From the NCBI GenBank assembly GCA_003345555.1, contig PRDJ01000041.1:1-64000 (forward strand): a DNA stretch of 64,000 nucleotides, read 5' to 3'. The translations under genes were made by a program, and so were the position numbers. The notes below the pieces were generated by a model. It was given only the letters and a program-made list of their open reading frames with translations. It was not told the origin of the DNA and did no database searches. The stretch is from Candidatus Thorarchaeota archaeon. Its GTDB lineage: Archaea; Asgardarchaeota; Thorarchaeia; Thorarchaeales; Thorarchaeaceae. Numbering within the stretch: the stretch's first letter is position 1; the number at the start of each line of letters is the position of its first letter. Shown here in pieces: positions 35,946 to 43,453 of this stretch.

Positions 35946-36701
35946 ATGAGAATCACGTTGTTAGGTACTGGCACATCACTGCCGGATACCAAGCGAGTGC
36001 AGTCCGGCATCCTTGTTGAGCAAGGCGACAGGTCGTTCCTGTTCGATATAGGTTCAGGAGTACTTCACAGATTTGTCGAGACTGGAACTGACGTGAAGAC
36101 CCTCGACAGTGTCTTCATTAGCCACCTCCACGTCGACCATTCGTCAGATTTCATCGCTTTGTATCAGACGCTATGGCTTTCAGCATTTGACAAGATTCTG
36201 CATCTCTACGCCCCTCCTCCTGCTCGCGAATGGTTCCGCATGCTCAACGAAGTCATCTATCCCTACCTCAGGGGCAAGGTCAACGTTGAAGTAACAGAGC
36301 TAAAGGAGCGCGATATCGTCAAGACCGGGTTGTTGACAGTAATGTGTCGAAAGACGCAGCACGGCATCATGGACTCAAGGGCGTTCAGAGTGGAACAAGG
36401 AGGCCGCTCAGTAGTAATCTCTGGTGATACTGCCCCCTGCAAAGAAGTCATTGAACTCGCGACAGGCGCAGATATCCTCATACACGAATGCAACTGGTTG
36501 GATGGAAGACACTCGGAAGGAGTCCACACTTCGCCAAGCCAGCTGGCAGAGGTTGTCAGAAAGGCAAGACCTAAGAAGCTCATAATAGTGCATGCCTTCC
36601 CTGAAGTGGTCTTCAACATCCAGAAAGTGATATCAACCATCGGTGCGGATCAGGGAACAGAGGTCGTTCTTGGCGAGGACATGATGACAATGGTTCTCTA
36701 G
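35946..36701 (+). CDS. RNase Z-like metallo-beta-lactamase-fold hydrolase
   Basis: A 251-aa protein. 'MRITLLGTGTSLPDTKR' is the start of RNase Z-like MBL proteins; the metal motif HLHVDH lies near residue 60, with further ligands at 'KTQHGI', 'VISGDTAPC' and 'IVHAFPE'. The exosite arm typical of tRNase Z is not obvious and the protein is shorter than the usual 300-aa archaeal RNase Z, so it may be a related phosphodiesterase rather than the tRNA 3'-processing enzyme. No shared promoter with its neighbours is evident. Confidence 0.8.
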   Translation: MRITLLGTGTSLPDTKRVQSGILVEQGDRSFLFDIGSGVLHRFVETGTDVKTLDSVFISHLHVDHSSDFIALYQTLWLSAFDKILHLYAPPPAREWFRMLNEVIYPYLRGKVNVEVTELKERDIVKTGLLTVMCRKTQHGIMDSRAFRVEQGGRSVVISGDTAPCKEVIELATGADILIHECNWLDGRHSEGVHTSPSQLAEVVRKARPKKLIIVHAFPEVVFNIQKVISTIGADQGTEVVLGEDMMTMVL

Positions 36702-36757
36702 TGTGACCGAGTGAGGATGCGGTCATGTCAGGCTTTCTTTTATATACCGGACACTGC

Positions 36758-36827
36758 TAGCATGCTACCCGACCGACCTAAGGGCTGAAGCATGCAACCG
36801 CGAACCCTAGCATGTCAATCTTTAAAA
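36758..36827 (+). promoter_or_regulatory. Phased GCATG repeats and TATA box upstream of SPFH gene
   Basis: GCATG occurs at 36760 (inside the perfect palindrome TAGCATGCTA, 36758-36767), at 36790 (AAGCATGCAA) and at 36810 (TAGCATGTCA). The spacings are 30 and 20 bp, so all three fall on one helical face. The TATA box TTTAAAA is at 36821-36827, about 50 nt before the ATG. A second strong TATA-like run, TTTTATATA, lies at 36738-36746. Confidence 0.45.
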
Positions 36828-36875
36828 CGGATTACAGCCCAATAGGCCGCAGTACTCCAAGTTCTGGTGTAATAA

Positions 36876-37760
36876 ATGGCCGACTCAATTGAATGGACCA
36901 ATGCGAGCCCGGACGACATCGTCTGGCGCTTCCCGGACAACAGAATAAAGTGGGGCTCTTCGCTCACTGTTATGGAGAATCAGGTTGCCATCTTCTACAG
37001 AGACGGCAAGGCACTCGATTCTTTCATCGCAGGGCGCCACAAGTTGACAACAAGCAGCATGCCAGGTTTGGTAGGCTGGCTTCAGAAGAAGCTCAAGGGT
37101 GACGTCTTCGAGGCGACCTGCATCTTTGTGTCACGATCGCAGTTCCAAGGCAAGTATGGTGGCCGAGGACAAACCTCGGACCTTGCGCCTCTGATGTTTC
37201 ACGGCAACTTCTGGTTCCGAATCAAGGAACCAAAGATATTCACAAACGAGGTCGTGGGGAACCAAAACGCATTCACTACTCCAAAGGTCGACGACTACTT
37301 GCGCTCATTCATGAACGAGAAAGTCATCGATGAGTTCGCTCACTTTGACCTGCAGACAGTCTTCACCCAGCTCGATGAGACCTCCTTGAAGGTCAAGACC
37401 AACGTACGGATGGACTTCGAGCGATTGGGATTGGAACTCGTGGACCTCAAGTTCGAGGGAATCGACACGACCGATCAGTACCGTGAGAGGCTCTTCTGGC
37501 TTAAGACGGGCAAGGTTGAAGGTGCTCATCTGGCTGGAATGGAGACAATGAAGAGCGCTGCAGAGTCGCTGGGCAAGAGCCCGGGTGCCGGCTTTGGCGC
37601 AGGAATGGGCTTCATGGGTGCAGTCAGCGGTACAGTAGCTGGGCCACAGACTGGCACAGCAGCACGCACAGCGCCAGCGGGAACCAAGTTCTGTCCTAAC
37701 TGTGGAGCAGAACTAAAGGGCGGCAAGTTCTGTCCCGAATGCGGGCAGAAGGTTAGTTAG
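36876..37760 (+). CDS. SPFH-domain protein with C-terminal zinc ribbon (YdjI/virion-core-like)
   Basis: A 294-aa protein. 'DDIVWRFPDNRIKWGSSLTVMENQVAIFYRDGKALDSF' and 'AGRHKLTTSSMPGL' are the start of the YdjI/COG4260 branch of SPFH proteins, continuing to about residue 215. A Gly/Ala-rich linker then leads to a zinc ribbon (FCPNCGAE...FCPECGQ). There is no membrane helix, so it would be a peripheral scaffold. Bacterial YdjI works with zinc-ribbon membrane proteins and PspA-type proteins in a membrane-stress complex; comparable zinc-ribbon membrane proteins are encoded at 28890-30919. Role in membrane integrity is inferred. Confidence 0.82.
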   Translation: MADSIEWTNASPDDIVWRFPDNRIKWGSSLTVMENQVAIFYRDGKALDSFIAGRHKLTTSSMPGLVGWLQKKLKGDVFEATCIFVSRSQFQGKYGGRGQTSDLAPLMFHGNFWFRIKEPKIFTNEVVGNQNAFTTPKVDDYLRSFMNEKVIDEFAHFDLQTVFTQLDETSLKVKTNVRMDFERLGLELVDLKFEGIDTTDQYRERLFWLKTGKVEGAHLAGMETMKSAAESLGKSPGAGFGAGMGFMGAVSGTVAGPQTGTAARTAPAGTKFCPNCGAELKGGKFCPECGQKVS

Positions 37761-37794
37761 TATAGTTCCTAGGGCAGGACCTACTCGGTCCCCC

Positions 37795-37815
37795 CTTCTC
37801 CTTCTTTCTTTTCTG
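37795..37815 (+). terminator. Pyrimidine-rich probable terminator after SPFH gene
   Basis: A T- and C-rich run (CTTCTCCTTCTTTCTTTTCT) begins 35 nt after the stop codon in the spacer between two convergent genes. Archaeal polymerase often stops at such U-rich tracts without a hairpin. Confidence 0.45.
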
Positions 37816-37854
37816 CTGTATCTTCTGGATTAGTCCTATGCATAGGCTGCTAGA

Positions 37855-39063
37855 CTAGACGAGAAGAGAAACAGCGGCTCCTGGTCTCTTTCGTACAATT
37901 CGGCGTGTCAGTTTTGTCTTGACGGCTTTTGGTGTCAACAGCCCACCAAGCAAAGCTGCAATCAGGTAGTTGGCATACGAGTCGTCCCTGAAGAACTGAC
38001 ACAGCGTTTCCATGTTCTTTGTGCGCTTATAGAAAAGACTCGCCATGGACGAAGAAACCATCAGGTCGCTGATAATGGTCTTTCTGCATTGTTCGCGGTA
38101 GTTGCTTAGCAATCGAGGGTCTTTGACTGCATCTTTTAGAACAGATCCAGCGACTATCCCTGAATGTATCGCGTACGGTATTCCTTCACCCGTAAACGCA
38201 TCTACGAAACCCGCAGCATCGCCCACAAGGAGCGCACGTCCCTTCGCAATTTCCTCGGCCGGAACAATGGGAAAGCGTGCACCAGAATCCGAGACGATTT
38301 CTGGGTCGATGGAGTATTGCGCCTTGAACTTGGCGAACCACTTGTTGAACGTGCCTCGGATGTCCTGCGTAATGTCCTGTCTGCACCATGCCCCGAGACT
38401 CAGCACCGACCGCTTCGGGAAACACCATATGTATCCATTAGGCAGGTCTCCGAACCACAGCAAGAGAAGCTCCGCGTCGTAACCACCGGGTTCTCCACAT
38501 ATCTCTCTGACCTTGCTGGCTCCGACCTCGGCTTCCATCTCGATTGCAACGCCAGCGGTCTTCCCTTCCCAACCACGATAGAATCCCAGTTCCTTTGCCA
38601 CAATACTGTTGATTCCGTCCGCGCCCACGATGAACTTCGCTGAGATTGTCTCGTTCTCTGATGTTGTGGCGACAACCCGATCTAACTGTTGATCAACCTT
38701 TGTGATTCGTGTTTCTTCTTTCGTCTCAGCACCTGCCTCGACCGCCTTTTGGAAAAGCAGATTGTCAAACTGCTCACGCATGACCGTGTATCCCGGTTTC
38801 GAACGATCCTGCGGGACACAGTCCACGCGAAATCCTGACGGCGAAAACAGGGCAAGTCCACTTATGCGCCTGTGTAAGGTCTCTTTTGGATCGAAGTCTA
38901 GCAGCTCTGTGACAAAATGGCGAATGCCCCCAGCACAGGGCTTGTCTCTCGGGAACTTGGCCTTGTCAACCAACACCACTCTCAACCCAGCCTGCGCGGC
39001 TCTTCTGGCAGTCGTTGATCCGGCCGGGCCTGCGCCAACTATGATAGCGTCGTAGTCGCTCAT
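37855..39063 (-). CDS. Geranylgeranyl reductase family flavoprotein
   Basis: A 402-aa FAD enzyme. The dinucleotide fold 'YDAIIVGAGPAGSTTARRAA' starts at residue 4, the family motif PCAGG lies near residue 43, and the second FAD motif 'GRALLVGDAAGFVDAFTGEGI' is near 275. These are typical of archaeal digeranylgeranylglycerophospholipid reductase, which saturates the isoprenoid chains of membrane lipids. Other members reduce geranylgeranyl chains of quinones or pigments, so the exact substrate is inferred. It is convergent with the SPFH gene and divergent from the hydrogenase operon. Confidence 0.88.
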   Translation of the reverse strand: MSDYDAIIVGAGPAGSTTARRAAQAGLRVVLVDKAKFPRDKPCAGGIRHFVTELLDFDPKETLHRRISGLALFSPSGFRVDCVPQDRSKPGYTVMREQFDNLLFQKAVEAGAETKEETRITKVDQQLDRVVATTSENETISAKFIVGADGINSIVAKELGFYRGWEGKTAGVAIEMEAEVGASKVREICGEPGGYDAELLLLWFGDLPNGYIWCFPKRSVLSLGAWCRQDITQDIRGTFNKWFAKFKAQYSIDPEIVSDSGARFPIVPAEEIAKGRALLVGDAAGFVDAFTGEGIPYAIHSGIVAGSVLKDAVKDPRLLSNYREQCRKTIISDLMVSSSMASLFYKRTKNMETLCQFFRDDSYANYLIAALLGGLLTPKAVKTKLTRRIVRKRPGAAVSLLV

Positions 39064-39374
39064 GAAGTGAACCTGAGGTCATGCCTATGTTAGTTGCCTC
39101 TGTTAAGTAATACGGTCAATTGCTTTCGAAACATAGTTCAGTAACTATAGAAATGGCATGTCTGTGGTCCAGGTATGTAGGGCCGGTATTCTTCTCCCAT
39201 ACAATCTGGAATTGCATTCAAATGGGAAGAAAGAGAATAAGGGAAGTCACCTTTCCGACAGGTTACATATGCATTTGAACGGCATTTCAGTTGACGCGAG
39301 GAATGGCTCGATTATATAAGTAGGTTAGTTTCCGAGGCCAGACAACTCACGCAGAATCGGTCGGGTGTCTTCAC
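39064..39374. promoter_or_regulatory. Intergenic region between reductase and hydrogenase operon
   Basis: A 311-bp AT-richer spacer between divergent genes with no credible reading frame. A strong TATA box, TTATATAAG at 39312-39320, faces the hydrogenase genes and predicts a start of transcription near 39343, about 32 nt before the GTG. No clear box was found for the reductase on the other strand. Nothing repeated was seen. Confidence 0.55.
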
Positions 39375-40409
39375 GTGCGGATATTAAAAATGCAACCCAA
39401 GTTCCTCGAGGTATTCCTCGAGAGTACAGAGAAGTTCGGCACCCTGTATGGTCCTGTCGTCAGAAATGACATACTTACGTATGACAAGGCCCAGAACGCA
39501 GCAGAGTTGGTCCCGAACTTGTGTGAGAAGACTATGATTCCTGCAAAGAAGCTGTTTCATCCGATGAGGTTTGACATGTTCAAGTTCGATGAGAACGGCT
39601 TCGTGCCGGACTACTCCATGATTGAGAGAAGAGTTGTCGTCGGTCTGCATCCTTGCGAGATCCATGGTCTGTTGACCCTAGACAGAGTTCTCGGGAGTGC
39701 TCCTCCTGATCCGTATTACATGGAACAAAGGAAGAACTCAGTGATCGTTGGCTGGTCCTGTGCCGTCTGCAACAACGCCCTCTGCAAGAGTACCAACACG
39801 GACATGATTCAGGAAGGATTTGATCTATTCTTTGTCGACGTGGGCGAATTCTACTTAGTATGGATTGGCTCAAGTATCGGCTATGATATGATTCACGAGA
39901 AAGAGGAGTTCTTTGACGATAAGGTCACGCATGAGGATTTGGATGCTTACACCGAATGGCGCAAAAAGCGCAATGCTTCGTTCCTGAAATCCTTCAATTT
40001 CGACAACATGCCCGATATTATGGACATGACCTTTGCAAGTGAGGTCTGGAGCTACTTCGCTGACAAGTGCATATCTTGTGGTCAGTGCTCAATGGTCTGT
40101 CCCACATGCAACTGCTACAATGTCACAGATCAATTTGATGTGACGAACGCCTTGAAAGGAAAACGCGAAAGAATGTGGGACAGTTGCATGTTTGCTGACT
40201 ACAGCCTTGTGGCCGGAGGCCACAACTTCCGAGGTGCAAGAGCAGACCGCCTGAAGCTCTGGTATACCCACAAACTGAAGGCCTATGGAGGAGAGTTCGG
40301 AAAGCCTGGTTGTGTCGGTTGCGGCAGGTGCGTTGAGTACTGTCCCGTTGACATCAATGTCCTGACGATTTCGGAGGCGCTCACAACTGGGGAGGTGCCC
40401 AAGCAATGA
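39375..40409 (+). CDS. hydB: Sulfhydrogenase beta subunit, iron-sulfur (group 3b [NiFe] hydrogenase)
   Basis: A 344-aa electron-transfer subunit. Two C-terminal ferredoxin-like clusters are seen: 'CISCGQCSMVCPTCNC' and 'CVGCGRCVEYCP'. A further conserved Cys block lies at 'SCAVCNNALCKS'. The N-terminus from GTG 39375 (MRILKMQPKFLEVFLE) aligns position by position in pattern with Pyrococcus HydB, and GGGTG lies 8 nt upstream, so GTG is preferred over ATG 39390. It passes electrons between the gamma flavoprotein and the NiFe catalytic pair. Its stop overlaps the gamma gene start (ATGA). Confidence 0.92.
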   Translation: MRILKMQPKFLEVFLESTEKFGTLYGPVVRNDILTYDKAQNAAELVPNLCEKTMIPAKKLFHPMRFDMFKFDENGFVPDYSMIERRVVVGLHPCEIHGLLTLDRVLGSAPPDPYYMEQRKNSVIVGWSCAVCNNALCKSTNTDMIQEGFDLFFVDVGEFYLVWIGSSIGYDMIHEKEEFFDDKVTHEDLDAYTEWRKKRNASFLKSFNFDNMPDIMDMTFASEVWSYFADKCISCGQCSMVCPTCNCYNVTDQFDVTNALKGKRERMWDSCMFADYSLVAGGHNFRGARADRLKLWYTHKLKAYGGEFGKPGCVGCGRCVEYCPVDINVLTISEALTTGEVPKQ

Positions 40410-41257
40410 TTGCAGCACAAGAGTATCAGAACCCCTTCCAGCCAGAACCAGCGAGGATTGTGCGTCAGTACGATCTCATTGACAATCATAGATTCCTGCA
40501 AGTCAGGCACAGAAACATGAACCGTGCTATGTCCTTCACATACAGGCCCGGTCAGTTCATGATGGTTTCCTTGCCCGGAGTAGGTGAGTCCCCCTTCTGT
40601 CTGTCCTCTACTCCAAGCCGTCCAGGCATTATCGAGTTCGGAATACGCAGAGTTGGTAAGGTGACAAAAGCAATCTTCCAGAAGAAGGACAATGACACAG
40701 TTTACATACGGGGTCCTTACGGCCAAGGTTTCTCTCTGGAAGACATGATTGGAAAGGATATCCTCATTGTGGCCGGAGGACTTGGAGTCATGCCCTTGAG
40801 GTCGATTCTGTACTACGTCATGGACAACAGAGACCAATTCGGTAGGGTATTCTTCCTATATGGTGCAAGAAACCCCGATGAGATTCTGTTCAAGACCGAA
40901 TTCTTCCAGCTAAAGGAACGAGAAGACATAACTTGCCTGTACACAGTGGACAAGGATACAACAGGGAAGTGGACGGAGAACGTCGGAGTTGTGACTACTC
41001 TCTTTTCCAAGCTTCCTCCAATCGATCCTTCGAATGTCAATGCTATTGTGTGTGGGCCACCTGTCATGTACCGGTTCTGCATCGAGAAATTCCTGAACCT
41101 CAAGATTCCCAAGACGCAGATTCAGATGTCACTGGAGAGGCGCATGCATTGCGGTATCGGCAAGTGCGGACACTGTGTCTTGGATCACCTTTACACCTGC
41201 ATTGACGGGCCCATATTCACGTATTGGGACACACTTCACTTCAGGGAGTTGATATGA
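40406..41257 (+). CDS. hydG: Sulfhydrogenase gamma subunit, FAD/NAD(P)-binding
   Basis: A 283-aa ferredoxin-reductase-type protein. The FAD site is at 'FTYRPGQFMMVSLPGVGESPF', the NAD(P) site at 'ILIVAGGLGVMPLRSILYY' and 'AIVCGPPVMYRFC', and a C-terminal [2Fe-2S] motif is in 'RRMHCGIGKCGHCVLDHLYTC'. This matches the subunit that connects hydrogenase to NADP(H) in the bifunctional sulfhydrogenases of Thermococcales. The four hyd genes are in the order beta-gamma-delta-alpha with overlaps or gaps under 10 nt. Confidence 0.93.
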   Translation: MIAAQEYQNPFQPEPARIVRQYDLIDNHRFLQVRHRNMNRAMSFTYRPGQFMMVSLPGVGESPFCLSSTPSRPGIIEFGIRRVGKVTKAIFQKKDNDTVYIRGPYGQGFSLEDMIGKDILIVAGGLGVMPLRSILYYVMDNRDQFGRVFFLYGARNPDEILFKTEFFQLKEREDITCLYTVDKDTTGKWTENVGVVTTLFSKLPPIDPSNVNAIVCGPPVMYRFCIEKFLNLKIPKTQIQMSLERRMHCGIGKCGHCVLDHLYTCIDGPIFTYWDTLHFRELI

Positions 41258-41258
41258 G

Positions 41259-42050
41259 ATGGCCGATCAAAAAGAGAAGGTTTTGGCAAAGCCCAAAGTG
41301 GGCATTTACGGCTTCACGGGTTGCGCAGGGGACCAGCTCCTCATCATCCACTCGGAGGATCACCTGCTGGACCTATTCAATGCTGTTGACATCAGATCCT
41401 TCGTGATGGCCTCAAGCAAGCCGATAGAACAAGAGCTCGATGTTGCACTAGTCGAGGGCAGTATCAGCACCGAAGAGGAAAAGGCGCACGTGAAGGAAAT
41501 CCGGAGCCGAGCAAAGGTGCTTGTAGCGATAGGTAATTGCGCGGTGAGCGGTGGACCCCAAGCCATGTTCGCCGCAGATGGCGAGTTTGCGCAGAGACTA
41601 AAGCAGGTGTATGGCGAGACCAAGTTCATCACTGACCCCGTCGAAGCAACGCCGATTGATGCCCACATTACCGTCGATTATTATCTGCCCGGATGTCCCA
41701 TCAGCGCACCGCAGACGTTCGCTCTTCTTTCCAGACTCATTCATGGGGCTTCACCAGATGACTATATGCATCCGGTCTGCCATGAATGCAAGATGAACGA
41801 GAACCGGTGCTTCTTAGTTGACAAGAAATTCTGCCTTGGGTCCATAACCGCAGGAGGATGTGGTTCTGCTTGTATCAACGTCGGCCTTCCCTGTGTTGGA
41901 TGTTGGGGTCCGAACCGAGATGGCAACTTCGCCAGTGTGGTCAAGCAGCTTATTTCCTACGGGATTGCGTACGAAGATATCATGCGACGCATTCGCAACT
42001 ATGGGGGACACAAGATACTCCAGTACATCAAGGATGTCAAAGTGAGGTGA
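41259..42050 (+). CDS. hydD: Sulfhydrogenase delta subunit, NiFe small subunit
   Basis: A 263-aa small subunit. Cluster-binding cysteines are seen in 'IYGFTGCAGDQ', 'AIGNCAVSGGPQAM', 'LPGCPISAPQTF' and a Cys-rich C-terminal region ('CHECKMNENRCF', 'CGSACINVGLPCVGCWGP'). The proximal cluster pattern and extra distal cysteines suit group 3b. There is no twin-arginine signal, so the enzyme is cytosolic. Start ATG is 1 nt after the gamma stop, with AGGGAG upstream. Confidence 0.93.
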   Translation: MADQKEKVLAKPKVGIYGFTGCAGDQLLIIHSEDHLLDLFNAVDIRSFVMASSKPIEQELDVALVEGSISTEEEKAHVKEIRSRAKVLVAIGNCAVSGGPQAMFAADGEFAQRLKQVYGETKFITDPVEATPIDAHITVDYYLPGCPISAPQTFALLSRLIHGASPDDYMHPVCHECKMNENRCFLVDKKFCLGSITAGGCGSACINVGLPCVGCWGPNRDGNFASVVKQLISYGIAYEDIMRRIRNYGGHKILQYIKDVKVR

Positions 42051-42056
42051 CTGTGA

Positions 42057-43349
42057 TTGGCAGCAAAAAACAGCATCATGATTGAACCCCTGGCAAGAGT
42101 CGAAGGTCACGGCGGCATCAAGGTAGACATCAAGGGTAACAAGGTCAGTAACGTCGAGGTTCAGGTCTTGGAAGGGCCAAGGCTCTTCGAAGCACTAGCC
42201 GTGGGCAAGACAGCTGAGGAAGACTTGAGCCTTGTGCCTAGGATATGTGCAATCTGTAACCTATCTCACAAGTACGCAGCACTAAGAGGTCTTGAGAAGG
42301 CCCTCGGTGTCCAGGTTCCAGAGATGACAAGGACCTATCGACAGCTCATGCACCATGGTGAGATGATAGAGAGTCATAGTCTCCACCTCTACTTCTTGGC
42401 GCTCCCCGACTTCCTCGGGTATCCAAATGCAGTCGCCATGGCCGGCAAGTACGGTGAGGTCGTTACGAATGCTCTGAAGATGAAGAAGTTCGGCAACTTC
42501 GTCATGAGAACTATGGGAGGGAGAATGATTCATGGAGAAAATCCTATACTGGGAGGGTTCGGAAAACTCCCGGATGACAAGACGCTAGTTGCAATACGCG
42601 ACGAGGCTTCCGAGTTGATTCCGTTTGCACTCGAGACAATCGACATGCTAGGAATCTTGCAGGTTCCGGACTTCATGGAGCGGGATACGCAGTTCCTGTG
42701 TCTCAAACCTCCGCATAATGAGTACGACTACTATGGTGATACTCTAGTCACATCAGACGGCAAAGAAACGCTAATCGAAGACTACAGAGACGCAATTACT
42801 GAACGCGTCGTTGCCCACAGTTTTGCCAAGCGTTGCGCCTACCTCGGAAAACCATTTACCGTTGGCGCACTTGCAAGAGTCCTCCTGCTCGGTGATCGTT
42901 TGAAAGGCGAGGCCAAGAAGAGCTACAAGAAGCTGGCCAACAAGCGCTGGCCGAGAAACCCTCTGTACAATAACTTCGCTCAGGCAGTGGAGATGGTCTA
43001 TTCTCTCGAAGGGATAGTTTCGACTGTAGACAAGCTCTTGGGACAAGATCAACCGAAGATAGCCAAGGCCACGAAGCAAACAGGCGTGGGCACTGGCGGC
43101 GTCGAGGCACCGCGAGGCACACTGATCCACCATTACGAGATGAAAGACGGGAGAATCACTTCCGCCGACATAATCACCCCTACAGCCATGTTTCTGGATG
43201 ACATTGAGGCGTTCATTCGTAAGGGCGGTGACGACCTCCTGACCAAGGGCCAAAAGCAGAACCTTGAACTTCAATTCGAGATGGTCGCTCGGGCGTACGA
43301 TCCATGCATAAGCTGCAGTGCTCACTTCGTGAGCGTTGACTATAAGTGA
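42057..43349 (+). CDS. hydA: Sulfhydrogenase alpha subunit, NiFe large subunit
   Basis: A 430-aa catalytic subunit. The two nickel-binding CxxC motifs are present: RICAICNLSH (Cys64, Cys67) and DPCISCSAH (Cys417, Cys420). After the second motif only seven residues follow (FVSVDYK), the expected tail removed by the maturation protease. Together with hydB, hydG and hydD this makes a complete group 3b hydrogenase, able to couple H2 oxidation or evolution to NADP(H) and possibly sulfur reduction. TTG 42057 has GAGGTGA upstream; an ATG at 42078 is an alternative. No maturation genes (hyp) or endopeptidase gene are in the window. Confidence 0.95.
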   Translation: MAAKNSIMIEPLARVEGHGGIKVDIKGNKVSNVEVQVLEGPRLFEALAVGKTAEEDLSLVPRICAICNLSHKYAALRGLEKALGVQVPEMTRTYRQLMHHGEMIESHSLHLYFLALPDFLGYPNAVAMAGKYGEVVTNALKMKKFGNFVMRTMGGRMIHGENPILGGFGKLPDDKTLVAIRDEASELIPFALETIDMLGILQVPDFMERDTQFLCLKPPHNEYDYYGDTLVTSDGKETLIEDYRDAITERVVAHSFAKRCAYLGKPFTVGALARVLLLGDRLKGEAKKSYKKLANKRWPRNPLYNNFAQAVEMVYSLEGIVSTVDKLLGQDQPKIAKATKQTGVGTGGVEAPRGTLIHHYEMKDGRITSADIITPTAMFLDDIEAFIRKGGDDLLTKGQKQNLELQFEMVARAYDPCISCSAHFVSVDYK

Positions 43350-43453
43350 GTTAATCGTCCCACACAAATCGGACTCACACTCCGCAAGAAGGTCCCGTCT
43401 CGGGCAACCAGACGTACGGAGAGAACCCCCTCGTCCAACACGTCGAGACTCGG

